Source: Lophium mytilinum (lineage: Eukaryota > Ascomycota > Dothideomycetes > Mytilinidiales > Mytilinidiaceae). From it: 64,000 bases of DNA. The translations under genes were made by a program, and so were the position numbers. The first letter of the stretch is position 1; every line of letters begins with the position of its first letter. Under the pieces are notes generated by a model. That model saw nothing but the letters and a program-made list of their open reading frames with translations. It had not been told where the DNA came from and searched no databases. This document shows, one piece after another, positions 43,535 through 53,888 of this stretch. The stretch covers positions 1,619,834 through 1,683,833 of the forward strand of contig MU004189.1 of assembly GCA_010093605.1 (NCBI GenBank), read 5' to 3'.

Positions 43535-44214
43535 ATGGCCGCCATGGCCCACCCCCTCGCCTCACGGCAAATAACAGGCGTCGTCGTCTCCGCCGGCAAG
43601 ATGCAAAAAGCTGTCAAAGTCCAAATTGCACAGCAAGAGTGGAACAAGAAGATCCGAAAAGTGCCTCCTCCCACCCCTCTCCAGCTTCCACAACATACTG
43701 ATTACGGTCTCAGCACTTCGCCTCCTCAACAACCCATCTTGTCTCCGACCCCAACTCCTCCCTCCGCGAAGGCGACGTCGTTCGTATCGCCTCCGGCTTC
43801 CGCACCTCGCGCAACATCCGCCACGTCGTCGCCGCCATCATCGCGCCCTTCGGCCCTCCCGTCGAGGCGCGACCTCCCGTGCCCACAGCCGCTGAGCTAT
43901 TAGCTATACGCGCACAGAAGAGGATCGAGAAGGACGTGCGACAGGCGGCGAGAGGGAGGGTAGCGAGTGCGGCGCGGGTGAAGGAGGCGGAGGCGCGGGG
44001 GCTACCGTTGCCGAGTTTGGAGGAGGCGACGCGGAAGATTAAGGCGTTAGCGGAGCAGGAGAGGGCGCGGGCGATGAAGGGGCAGCCGGCTGTGCGGAGT
44101 GGGTTGTCTGCGAAGGAGAAGAGGATGGAGAAGCGGAATTTGACGGATGGGGAGAGGGCGGCTATTAGGGCGGAGAGGGAGAAGGAGGCCGCCGGGAAGG
44201 CGGCGGAGAGTTGA
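43535..44214 (+). CDS. Mitochondrial ribosomal protein uS17 (S17 family)
   Basis: Small-subunit ribosomal protein of the S17/uS17 family, predicted mitochondrial. Two exons, 43535-43660 and 43714-44214, 208 aa. The first exon gives SRQITGVVVSAGKMQKAVKV, the uS17 first-strand block. After the 53-nt intron the product continues KHFASSTTHLVSDPNSSLRE and then GDVVRIASG, the second family signature. The remaining 120 residues are a highly charged helical extension (Lys/Arg/Glu/Ala-rich), common in fungal mitochondrial versions and absent from bacterial S17. A second ATG lies three codons after the first. The extension is almost wholly G-ending codons, while the core is C-ending. Confidence 0.9.
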
Positions 44215-44650
44215 GAGGGATTTGGAGGATTTGAGGAGCACTGGAAGGGTTCTTGGTACGAGAGGGTGTTTGCCTGTATGATACCGGAGGGTAAGCATTT
44301 TGGTACGCTAAGAACTCGCGTATCATCGCATCTTAGATGTACTTGTAAAATGTAAATTTGAGGATCAACGACTTTCAATTATTTCTTATGGCACTTTGCT
44401 AAAGACTTGATGACGAAGGTCCATTCATCGAAAAAGAAGGGTATCTTAGTAATACAATGTGTCCGCTGAGTGCACCAGATGAACAGAAACAGACCATGCA
44501 AATGCCAGTATCTACAGACTGCAATGCATCATAACGACATTGAACTCCAGCCATGCTCGTGGTATCTCTGAACCGAAACCTCCTATGCGCCAACCGAAAG
44601 GCCGTCCCATACATGATGCGTGCGTAGTACGCCTTGAGGTAAACTCCGTG
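44215..44650. other. Intergenic region between convergent genes
   Basis: 3' flanks of uS17m and Cdc7. No gene seen. Confidence 0.5.
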
Positions 44651-46167
44651 CTATGATTCGATTAGTTCGGCCATATCCTCGTCTTCATCCGTCTCCTCTC
44701 CGGCGGTCTCCTCCCCAGTGATTGCAAGAAAGGGGTCGTTTAGGGCTTCGTCTGCTGTGATACGTTTCTTAGGGTCACACTCCAGCAGCTTCTCCATGAA
44801 GACCAGCGCTTCCCTTTCTTCGCCAACCATCCTAATCTTCTCGCCGTTGTCGTGTTTGCCATGTCGATTCGTGCACCAGAGGATAATCTTCTCAAAGCCA
44901 TGGCCGCTCTCAGTATAGCTCGGGATGTTGGTCTCAAACACCTGGCCGTGAAGGAGAGATGTCTCTTTCATCTTCTTCCTCCCGAAAATGTTGGTGATTT
45001 CGAGCAGTGCATCGATATCATCGGCACTGTGGAAGAAAGGGAAACGGCGAGAGAGAAACGTCAACAAAATCACACCCGCACTCCACATGTCTAATGCTGT
45101 GGTCTGCGCAGTGCATTTGAGAAGAACCTCTGGTGCCCGGAAACCGCGTGTTCCGGCTCGATTAGCACGCCGGCTTCCTCTGGAGTCGTTCTTTGGGTAC
45201 GTGGGAATCATGTTAGGGGCGCTGGCCTGGGTGGCAGCATGTACGCTGTGCTCGATTTTGTAACGCCTCTGGTCGGTTGAAAGCTCGCATGGACAGTGGT
45301 GATGATCGGTCCCTTCTCGCTCGGCCAACCCAAAATCGACGAGAACTCCACGCGCTTCTACAGGGTTGTAGAGAAAATTCGTGGGTTTTATGTCGCGGTG
45401 AAGGATGCCGTGAGCATGGACGGCGCTGAGAGCGGTGAATAAGCTCTGGAAGTAACGTCTCATGTCAGAAAAAGACATGTCGCGGAAGTACTCTCGAAAA
45501 TCGCGGTGCTGGAAGTAGGGAAGAATGGCAATGACTTGGTCCTGGTCGCGAAATGCGGTGATCAACGGGCACACTGAATCGGAGTCCTTGAGGTCGTGGA
45601 GCAATTCTAGTTCGTTGAATATCCGGATAGGACTACTGGTGACATAGATCTTCTTGATAGCCACGTAACGAGCCTTCCTTCGGCTACTGTTTTCGAGGTC
45701 CCAGTCATTGCTGTATCTGGAGTACTGGAGATCCTCTGCGAAGTGTTAGAATTGTGACTAGGATTTACAGGTCAACACATACCGGCCTTGTAAACCGTCG
45801 AGAAGGTGCCTGTGAATGTTCGTTAGCTGGCGTTGCCTCCGCGCGGTACCTGCATAACGCGGGCCAATGGAGGGGTATCACCTTCTCCAATGCGGTTTAT
45901 GAGGCGGTACTTGGAGGTGATGCCCTTGAAGCTGTCCTCGAAGCGCTGGATGTCCTCAGCAACGGACTCCTCGACCTCCTCGTCGCTACTGTCGGACATG
46001 GTGCGGCCACTCTCGTCCAGCGGACCCCGGCTTTCGTCTGAAGCCGCGTCGTCGTCGTCGTCGTGACGGGGGTCCTGGTCGCGGTCTTGCTGTCCCTTCA
46101 GGAGAATGTGGTTTGAGGGATGGATGAGCTGCTCTGACTGAGTCCTAAATGTTCTTGCCTTAGCCAT
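44651..46167 (-). CDS. CDC7: Cdc7-type serine/threonine kinase
   Basis: Catalytic subunit of the Dbf4-dependent kinase that fires replication origins by phosphorylating Mcm2-7; nuclear. Three exons: 45882-46167, 45783-45809, 44651-45735, giving 465 aa. Exon 2 is a 27-nt microexon carrying the rest of the Gly loop; the join gives IGEGTFSTVYKAEDL. Kinase landmarks: VAIKK lysine, HRDIKPTNFLY catalytic loop, DFGLAERE magnesium loop, and GTRGFRAPEVL. Between DFG and APE there is a long insert (about 55 residues), a defining Cdc7 feature. The N-terminal extension is acidic with a poly-Asp run. The gene starts 214 bp from, and divergent to, condensin Cnd1. Confidence 0.93.
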
Positions 46168-46381
46168 ATTGTCCTCTCAATGGTTGTTGCGGGCTGCTGC
46201 AATTGCGGAAGTCGCGTTCGCGGTCTGTGGTTCGCGAAATCGGCGCTTGCCCGTTTCGGGGCAAATCACAACACAGCAAACAAGCACCACACTGTCCCGC
46301 TCTCCTCTCCGCCGCGATATTCTTCATCACCACTGTGCCTTTACTTCCCTTCTACCGCTCCTCTCATGCCCGCCCGCCACC
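46168..46381. promoter_or_regulatory. Shared promoter of CDC7 and condensin CND1 with TTCGCGAAA site
   Basis: Only 214 bp lie between the two start codons. The region is rich in CGCG words, including TTCGCGAAA at 46231-46239 and GTCGCGTTCGCGG at 46211-46223. TTCGCGAAA is palindromic around CGCG and fits the Swi4/Swi6 SCB core (CGCGAAA) and the E2F consensus. Both neighbours are cell-cycle genes, so G1/S regulation is likely but inferred. Confidence 0.6.
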
Positions 46382-49300
46382 ATGGACGCGCGAATCGACT
46401 TTGACATCAACGACGCGCTCAAGCACTACCTCTCGGATCCTGCTGCAATATCCACCCCCGAGGCCGCCTCGGACCTGGTGGACTGCGAACATGACCCCGA
46501 ATCCCTTACTGCTGCCCTTGTCAATTCCGCACTGAATCCGGTTGTCGATGCTGTCGCAGAGAATCCCGATGCAATAACGCGCAGCTCCAACTTTGATACC
46601 CTGCAATTCCTCCTCAAGTGCGCTCCCATTTCATTACCAGACGTTAAGCGTTTTGTAGCAGATCCTGACTGTGCGCTGTTCCGCCTATCTAGAACTTCCT
46701 CTCAAATACCCCCAGCCGCACTCACGAAAATCCTCGATCTAGTCGTCTCCGGGCTCTCCGCCCAAGCCGACATAACCCACGCCGATCTTGAGGCGGACGA
46801 GCAGGAGACGGTCCAGCACCACAAACAACTTCTGGAGGTATTCGGGTTCTTACTACAATGGTCCGTTACTGCAGTAGAGACCAGAGCCGCGGAGAAGTCT
46901 GCTTCTGCCCCCGCAGCGAGAGGGCGCGGCGGTAAGGGCGCAAAGTCAAAAGCTGGGGCGAACAAAGATGCCGTCTGGGACTCGTCAGCTCAGTTACAGA
47001 CTGCACTCGATGTCATGAGTAAGGTGATGAAGTTGAAATTGGCCAAGATCTTCATGACTACGTCGGAGCGGGACACCTTTATCAGCTTGTTTACACGCCC
47101 AGTCTACCTAGTTCTGGAGAGCGAAGCTCGTGTGAAGAACACGGCCATTCGGATGCACGCCTTCAAAGTACTGTGCATCGCAGTGAAGCACCATGGGCAT
47201 GCTTTCGGTATTGTTCCTATGGAGATTCATCAAGAAACTGCTAACTAGCAGTAGGGGCACAAACGTCCATCATACAGAATCTCTCCTACTTCGAGCACTT
47301 GTCGGAGCCAATGGCAGAATTTCTTCAGATTCTAGCAGAGCAATACGACTACCCCCAGCTGACCGAAGAAGTCCTAAGGGACTTGAGCAATAAGGAATTC
47401 AACAGCAATGATCTCAAAGGCCCCAAATCAGTCTCCACTTTCGTTACCCGGATTTCCGAGCTTGTCCCAGGGCTTGTGATTAGACAAATGACATTACTTG
47501 CAAAGCTATTAGACAGCGAGGTAGGTGATTCAGAAGGTTGTTCGATGACTAGCACACTAACATATGCTAATAGTCGTACACTCTTCGATGTTCCATTATT
47601 GAAGTCTGTGGCAATCTGATTACTATGCTCAGCAAACAAGAAGGAGAAGAAAGGAGCGAGAACCACAAAGGCCAGATCAACGCCTTCTTCGACGTGCTGG
47701 AGGAGCGTTTCCTCGATATCAACCCGTACTGTCGATGCCGCGCTATCCAAGTCTTCATCAAATTGTGCGATCTGGATACCAAGTACTCCAAGCGGAGACA
47801 GATGGCTGCTGAGCTAGCTGCCAGGAGTCTTGAGGACAAGAGTAGCAACGTCAGACGCAACGCCATCAAGCTACTCGGGAAGCTAATTTCTACCCATCCA
47901 TTTGGTGTCTTGCACGGTGGGCAACTTGGATTCAAGGAATGGAAGTCTCGACTGGACGTTGTTGAAGACGAAATCGATGCTTTGACACCACCAAAGGAGC
48001 TCCAGGAGAATACGGCAGCGAACGAGGAACCCACAGTAGACGAAACTCTTTTGGCGGACGCCACGCAGGCCGAAAATGGACCAGCCCAAGAGCCTACCCC
48101 AATGTCAGAGGAGCAGACGTTATCAGCTATGAAAAAAGCCGAGAAAGAAGCGGAAACGGCAGAAGCTCTCAACAAGCTGCACCTTACTCGGCGATATTAC
48201 ACTGAAGCCCTGAAGTTCATCGAGGTGGTCGATGCAGCTTCCCCTGTTGTCACACAGCTGCTCTCGTCGAAGAACAAGAGTGAGGTCATCGAGGCAATGG
48301 ACTACTTTAAGATCCTAAACGAATATGGAATTCAAAGCGCGGGAGCGGGAATCAAACGAATGCTGCGTCTGATCTGGACCAAAGGCAACAGCGACGAAGG
48401 CAAAGGCGTTCAGACTCATCTGATTGAGTGCTACAAGGACCTTTACTTCATTGCACCGCCTGGCTTTGACACGAACAATTCCGCCAACTACATCGCCAAA
48501 AATATGATTAGTTTGACCTTCGGAAATACACCCGCAGAGCTTACATCCCTAGAACAGCTCCTCAGCACAATGATGAAGGATAAAATGATCAACGAGTTGG
48601 TCATACAGAAACTCTGGCAGGTCTATGGCATTCAGAAACGGGAAATCTCAATGAGACAAAGACGAGGAGCTATTATCGTTCTGGGTATGCTTGCTCTTGC
48701 CGATCCGAATATTGTGGTCAAAGAGATGGAAATTTGTTTACGCATTGGTCTTGGCGAATTGGGACGACGAGACTTCGGACTTGCACGCTACACCTGCATT
48801 GCACTCCGCCGAATCAATGCACCAACGAGCAAGCAGACAGCAAATAAGGCACCCGTGACGGCCAAGCTGCCGAACGCCCATGCTGTGCTGGCACGATTAG
48901 CGGCCATGACTGAGGTTGTATCGGACGATCCTGAGTGGTTTGGAGTTGCTGAGCAAGCTATCAGCGCTATTTACGCTCTCTCCAAACACCCAGACACTCT
49001 ATGCTCCGAGATCCTGAGGCGCAAGACGAAATCGGTATTTCAACCTCAGAACCTCTCGAGACCTGCATCCCGTGGGGCTCTTTCGAGACTCTCATCGAGT
49101 GGGGAAGGCGACGAACCAAGCCAGTTGCCGTCGCCACCAGCAGACGAAGAGGAAGCGCCACAAGAGATCGACATTCCATCGAAGAAGCAAAAACCTGCCA
49201 TGGCTCTCTCCCAGCTGCTTTTTGTTGTTGGACATGTTGCCATCAAACAGATCGTCCATATTGAACTTTGTGAACAGGACTTCAAGAGAAGGAAAGCAGA

Positions 49301-50308
49301 GAAAGAGAAGACAGCAGGTACTCGCCAGGCGACTCCTCCACCGAATGCATCCCCCACAAAAAAGAAGAAGAAGTCCGCTGGCAAACAAGACACACCCGCA
49401 CCCGAAGAACCCGATGAGCTCGATCTCATGGCAGGTACCACGGAAGACGACTTCACTGAAGCTTTAGCCCACATCCGTGAACGGGAGCTTCTCTACGGCC
49501 CCCAATCCCTACTCTCCAACTTCGGCCCCATGGTATCAGACATTTGCTCCAACAACACCACTTACGCCGACTCGACACTTCAAGCCCAAGCTGCCCTCTG
49601 CCTCGCCAAACTCATGTGCGTGAGCTCCGAGTACTGCGAAAACAACCTCGGCCTCCTCCTCACCATCCTCGAACGCAGCAAAGACGCCGTCGTCCGCAGC
49701 AACCTTGTCGTCGCTCTCGGGGATATGGCCGTTTGCTTCAACCACCTCATCGACGAGAACACCGATTTCTTGTACCGTCGACTGAATGACGGCGACGCAA
49801 GCGTGAAGCGCACGTGTCTCATGACGCTCACGTTCCTAATCCTCGCTGGGCAGGTCAAGGTCAAGGGGCAATTAGGCGAAATGGCAAAGTGTCTCGAGGA
49901 CGAGGACAAGAAGATTGCGGATATGGCGCGCATGTTCTTCTCGGAGCTCGCGACAAAGGACAATGCTGTGTACAACCAGTTTGTGGATATGTTTAGTGTG
50001 TTGAGTGCGGATGGGGCGTTAGATGAAGAGGCGTTTAGGCGGATTGTGAAGTTCCTGAGTGGGTTTATCGAGAAGGTATGTGCAGCACTCCCTTCCAGAG
50101 TATTCATAGAGAAATTATTGCTAACGTGCACTTGTAGGATAAACACGCTAAACAGCTCGCTGCGAAATTGGCGGCTAGACTGCCCAGGGCGGAGAATGAG
50201 AGGCAGTGGAACGATGTTGCGTACGCGTTGGGCCTACTGCAGCATAAGGATGAGGAGATTCAGAAACTTGTTGGGGAGGGCTTTAAGGTTGTGCAGGCGG
50301 TTGCCTAG
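46382..50308 (+). CDS. CND1: Condensin complex subunit 1 (Cnd1/Ycs4, CAP-D2)
   Basis: HEAT-repeat subunit of condensin I, needed for mitotic chromosome compaction and segregation. Four exons: 46382-47207, 47255-47520, 47574-50075, 50138-50308, giving 1254 aa, the normal size. The start lies in GCCACCATGG. N-terminal Cnd1-N domain; then HEAT helices; the central block CRCRAIQVFIKLCDLDTKYS is highly conserved in CAP-D2. An acidic and Ser-rich insert with Lys runs lies near DNA 49020-49430. The conserved Cnd1 C-terminal domain follows, with NNLGLLLTILERSKDAVVRS and GDMAVCFNHLIDENTDFLYR. The end carries a coiled segment with Arg-Lys-rich helices. A Gly/Ala/Lys linker (about residues 178-196) precedes the first HEAT group. 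Confidence 0.95.
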
Positions 50309-51867
50309 ACTTGTTTACCTAACTCTGGATAGGGTCTGGTTTGGCTGTGTGGGCGTTCCTGGGTGTGTTATGTATGGCTGTAATGATTACGGGGGGCATT
50401 ATGGGGGGAGCGCTGTTGATTAGCGCCTTGATGAATGGAATTCTCATGTTTTAATGAAGTAATAAGTCTGAATCTCCGCTATGAGTGTGCCTTATTTGCC
50501 GAATCGCTGCGCGTGTTCTCGAGTCTGGACAGAACGAGAGAGAGAGTGAGAAGTGCAGTTGAATTACCCAGCGTATTTATTTGCTCCAAAACCACTACTT
50601 TAGGTAGGTTCCCTAAAACGGAGAACTGTAGGTGGAATATTGAAGATTGCATAAAGAGCAACGTCGCGTGCCTTATAAGCTCATGACCGACTACATTACG
50701 TGGATCTCCCCATACAAAGAATTCCTAGAATGAATAACTACAGGGTATAGAGGAAGTCACACCCACATGTTTACACTCATAGAAGCAACTACGTCGTGTG
50801 GATGTACCGAGCTATACTTCGTTGAATTCAGAGGAGGCAATCCCGATGGTTTCAACGTATAAAAGCCACTACGCTGGGTGCTTGTACTCTAAGAACTAGT
50901 TCACCTTGATCCATAGAATTCAAAGAGAGTGTGGGAACTAGCAAGATATAGTGGATGTGATCGGTTTGTGTTGTGCAATTTGGGTAATCAATGTGAGAAA
51001 TTCGAGCTGGGATAAGGATCTCTCTATTACACTTCCTTTCGGCACTGCAATGGGTGTGGGAAAGTGTCGAGCACCGAGCACAGATGAATTGATAGATATA
51101 CTTATAGACGCGCCTACCTGCTGAGCAAGAGCACTAATGACTAAGAAATCACGTGATTGCAATGGCTAGTGGCTTAGCGTTGGAGCTTGAGGTCTTCTGG
51201 AAGGAGAAAACTTTGGAGAGACTGCTTTGCTGTGAATGAAGTGATAAGACGTTGTCCTAGGAAGAAACAGGATATACTATTGAACTTCAAACTCGCCAGC
51301 ACAGTATACATATTTGACACTGCAATCATGCTAGTCAGGGTTTCGTGTCTTGAAGTCAGGCGGGCGGTAAGTATAGAAAGCGTAGGAGCAAGCAGCTTAT
51401 GCAGATCATAGAGATAGAACAAGCGGATGCTTGGTGATGTTCTTTACCCACGGGGGATACTGCAATGCAAGTAAGGAAGGTAGAGGTAGTCATGGCGTGG
51501 ATTAACCAAAGGAAATAGGACAGAACGTTCAATGGAGGTTCTCGAGTGGTAACATAATACTCCTTGAAGGCTCTAGATACTTGTCTAGAATCTTGATGAA
51601 ATACATGCTACCGCATGCGAGACTTTCCACGTCTAAAGACGCTTTTATGATTTTTATCCTGACCGTGTGACGCCAACAGCTATTTTACACCCGTGGCTGA
51701 ATGCTAATACTTCTGTCCCCATCGAGGCCGGCTTTTGGACGGCCCAACCGTGATGACTCCTAGACGAAGGGAACCACCTGAGTATACAACTAAGGGATAC
51801 AGGCTCTAACAAGAGTGCGCGAATGCGCTGGAGCAATCGTGGTACATGACTCATGCCACGAAAGCCA
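50309..51867. other. Intergenic region, about 1.6 kb
   Basis: No supported gene. It separates condensin Cnd1 (plus) from OST3 (minus), so it should hold both 3' ends. The interval 50780-50940 has two poorly conserved copies of a segment with CACTACG/CAACTACG, GTACxxxGxxxTA and GAATTCA words about 80 bp apart, perhaps decayed repeats. Small open frames lack features. Confidence 0.45.
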
Positions 51868-53021
51868 CTAGAACGGTGGCAGGAAGAATGGGTAGCCACC
51901 GTTCTTCATCCTGAAGACACTCATCAGGAAGCTGTACATCCCGAATATCACACCACTCCACAAGAAGACCGCAAGGGATTGTGCCTTGGGGTCTGATATC
52001 CTAGGAACCTTCAAGGCGAGGGAAATCGTAGCGAAAGACAGCACGCCGTCTAAAGTAGTTCACAGTCAGCCAGTGTCGTTGCGTTCTGCACTTTTAGCAA
52101 CTTACAAATTGCAGCAATGATCTGGGTTTCCATGCCGAATTGGTTGCTGAACCCGCCAGCGAAGTAGCTGATGCCTCCCTTGCCATCTCCTGATACATAT
52201 GGGACCTTCCTAATGTGATTGAACATGTGTCCGCTAGTGAAAAGGAGGACTGCGATCAAGCTGAAAGCTGCCCATAGGTTGCGGTTCTGCAGGAGAGGGA
52301 CGATGTAAGGAGCCGTGACGGTGACGAGAGTAATCAATCCAAGGATAGCAGTGGTCACAGACACTATCTTGAAGTAGTTGATAGGCCGGCTGACGGCCGG
52401 TTTGGGGCCCTCGGGCAGGTGTCGCGAAACCCAAGCATGGATTGACTCGGCGGATTGGGGTCTGCATAGCTTATCAGCATATCTGATACTTCGAAGAACC
52501 TCAATTGATGATCTCGTACCCAGCTGTAAAGTCGAATCGTGAGGGCTGAGCGTCCACCTTCGCGTTGGCTCCAGTGGTGGGATTGAACATGAGGATGACC
52601 GGAGCAGTTTGGAGTTGAAGCTGTCACATCACATTAGCAAGAGTCCATCTTTCAGATGAGGGGGGTCAATCACAGATTGGAAGGTGTTCCTTCCCTCTGC
52701 AAAGTCTAACGTTCCAAAGAACACTCTGCTCTCCCCCTTCTTGTCGCCATTCGTCCAGCTCTTTGCGAGAAGCTCCCATTCCGGCTGGAACTCACGGCAT
52801 AGCACGCAGCCGAACCGAGTCTCCAAAGCTGTAAGAAGCACTACAACTGCATAGTCCCTCGGAGCTTGCGTCAATTTGGTGTATGAGGCATCATCGAGCT
52901 TCAAAGGTGTGGAGGAGAGCGATTTGGTCCGGAAGTCCTGGTAGCGGTCCTTGGGGGCTTTTTTGGCTGCAATCGCAGTGAAAGGCAGCAACGAAGCCGT
53001 GAGTAACAGAAGCCACCTCAT
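51868..53021 (-). CDS. OST3: Oligosaccharyltransferase subunit OST3/OST6
   Basis: Thioredoxin-fold subunit of the ER oligosaccharyltransferase, which helps N-glycosylate Asn-X-Ser/Thr sites by holding acceptor proteins through its redox-active CxxC. Four exons: 52674-53021, 52520-52620, 52106-52461, 51868-52049, giving 328 aa. Features in order: signal peptide (residues 1-19, AIAAKK end), luminal thioredoxin-like domain with CVLC at 72-75, then four membrane segments in the C-terminal half, including SVTTAILGLITLVTV and LWAAFSLIAVLLFTSGHMF, the latter ending in a family-specific GHMFNHIR. The product ends FFLPPF. All joins keep frame and restore the yeast Ost3 order. It is not possible to tell Ost3 from Ost6 by sequence alone. 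Confidence 0.94.
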
Positions 53022-53888
53022 TGTGAGAGGAGAGAAAGAAAAGGGAGGTTGGTTGCTGGACTATTGCTCCACGTTGGACATATGGTGTTGCTGTCCTTTC
53101 GCTCGCGAATTGGCGTACGTAATCCGTGCCAAGACCGGAGGCTCGGTGGTCTTTCTCACCTCAAATGATGCTGCACGAGGAACGTCGTCTGCTGCTCTCA
53201 GGGGCTGACATGTCATGTCTGCGTACAGAGCATCCCCAGTGCACTCTGCCATGTCTTGACGACAAACCTGCGAAGCCCGAATGCCTCTTGCCGCTATTTG
53301 AGATTCGAGATATTTGAAACTTGACGCAATTGACTCCCACCCCCTTCTAGACGCCGGCGCCTACTTCGGCGCTCTCACTCCATTTTGCATTCCATTCCGC
53401 CCATATCTCGCTCCCCCGGGTAGAAACGACGATTTCGCTGCCCACCACGGCGACCCGTCGCTCTGGCGAGGCGGCAATGCGTGCTGCGCGTCAGCTGTGT
53501 TGGGAATCAGTGGAGCGGAGCCTCTGGGCTGAGACATGTTGAGCGCCAGAGGCCGCAACAATGAAGCTGTCCCCGTTTCAGAATTCCACAACTAAGTCGT
53601 CGTATGCCAGCGGCTCGCAGCCATCCGGCCAAACTTCGAACTGCTACTAACCATGTTTCCCATGCATGCTGCTCGCCCAAACGCGAGACGCTGGGCTTCT
53701 AATATGGCCCCTCCCCTCGACCTGTCGTTGACCTCTTCTGCCTCGTTTCGGCCTGTCTGTCTGTCTATCCATTCCCCATGAGCACCAGGCATCGGTAAGT
53801 CAGCTTCAATCGATTGCCCATCGCGCAGTTAGCTAGAAGCTCCTACAACATACTGACTGCTTACCATCAGTCCCGCCTCTTGCTCTGC
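53022..53888. other. Divergent promoter region, OST3 / NPFxD membrane protein
   Basis: About 870 bp. An ATG at 53778 followed by a GTAAGT donor suggests an upstream exon for the next gene, but joining it to the next CAG acceptor breaks the frame, so I do not use it. CTGTCTGTCTGTCT-like short repeats lie at 53751-53767. Confidence 0.45.

Noticed and set aside
45842-45881. Alternative Cdc7 exon 1 extending to a GTACCG donor
   Set aside because: It is phase 0 and would shift the TFSTVYKA microexon out of frame; the GTGATA donor at 45881 restores the kinase glycine loop.
53778-53873. Upstream exon (ATG at 53778 with GTAAGT donor) for the NPFxD protein
   Set aside because: Joining it to the CAG acceptor at 53871 puts the downstream sequence in a frame that meets a stop within about 13 codons.
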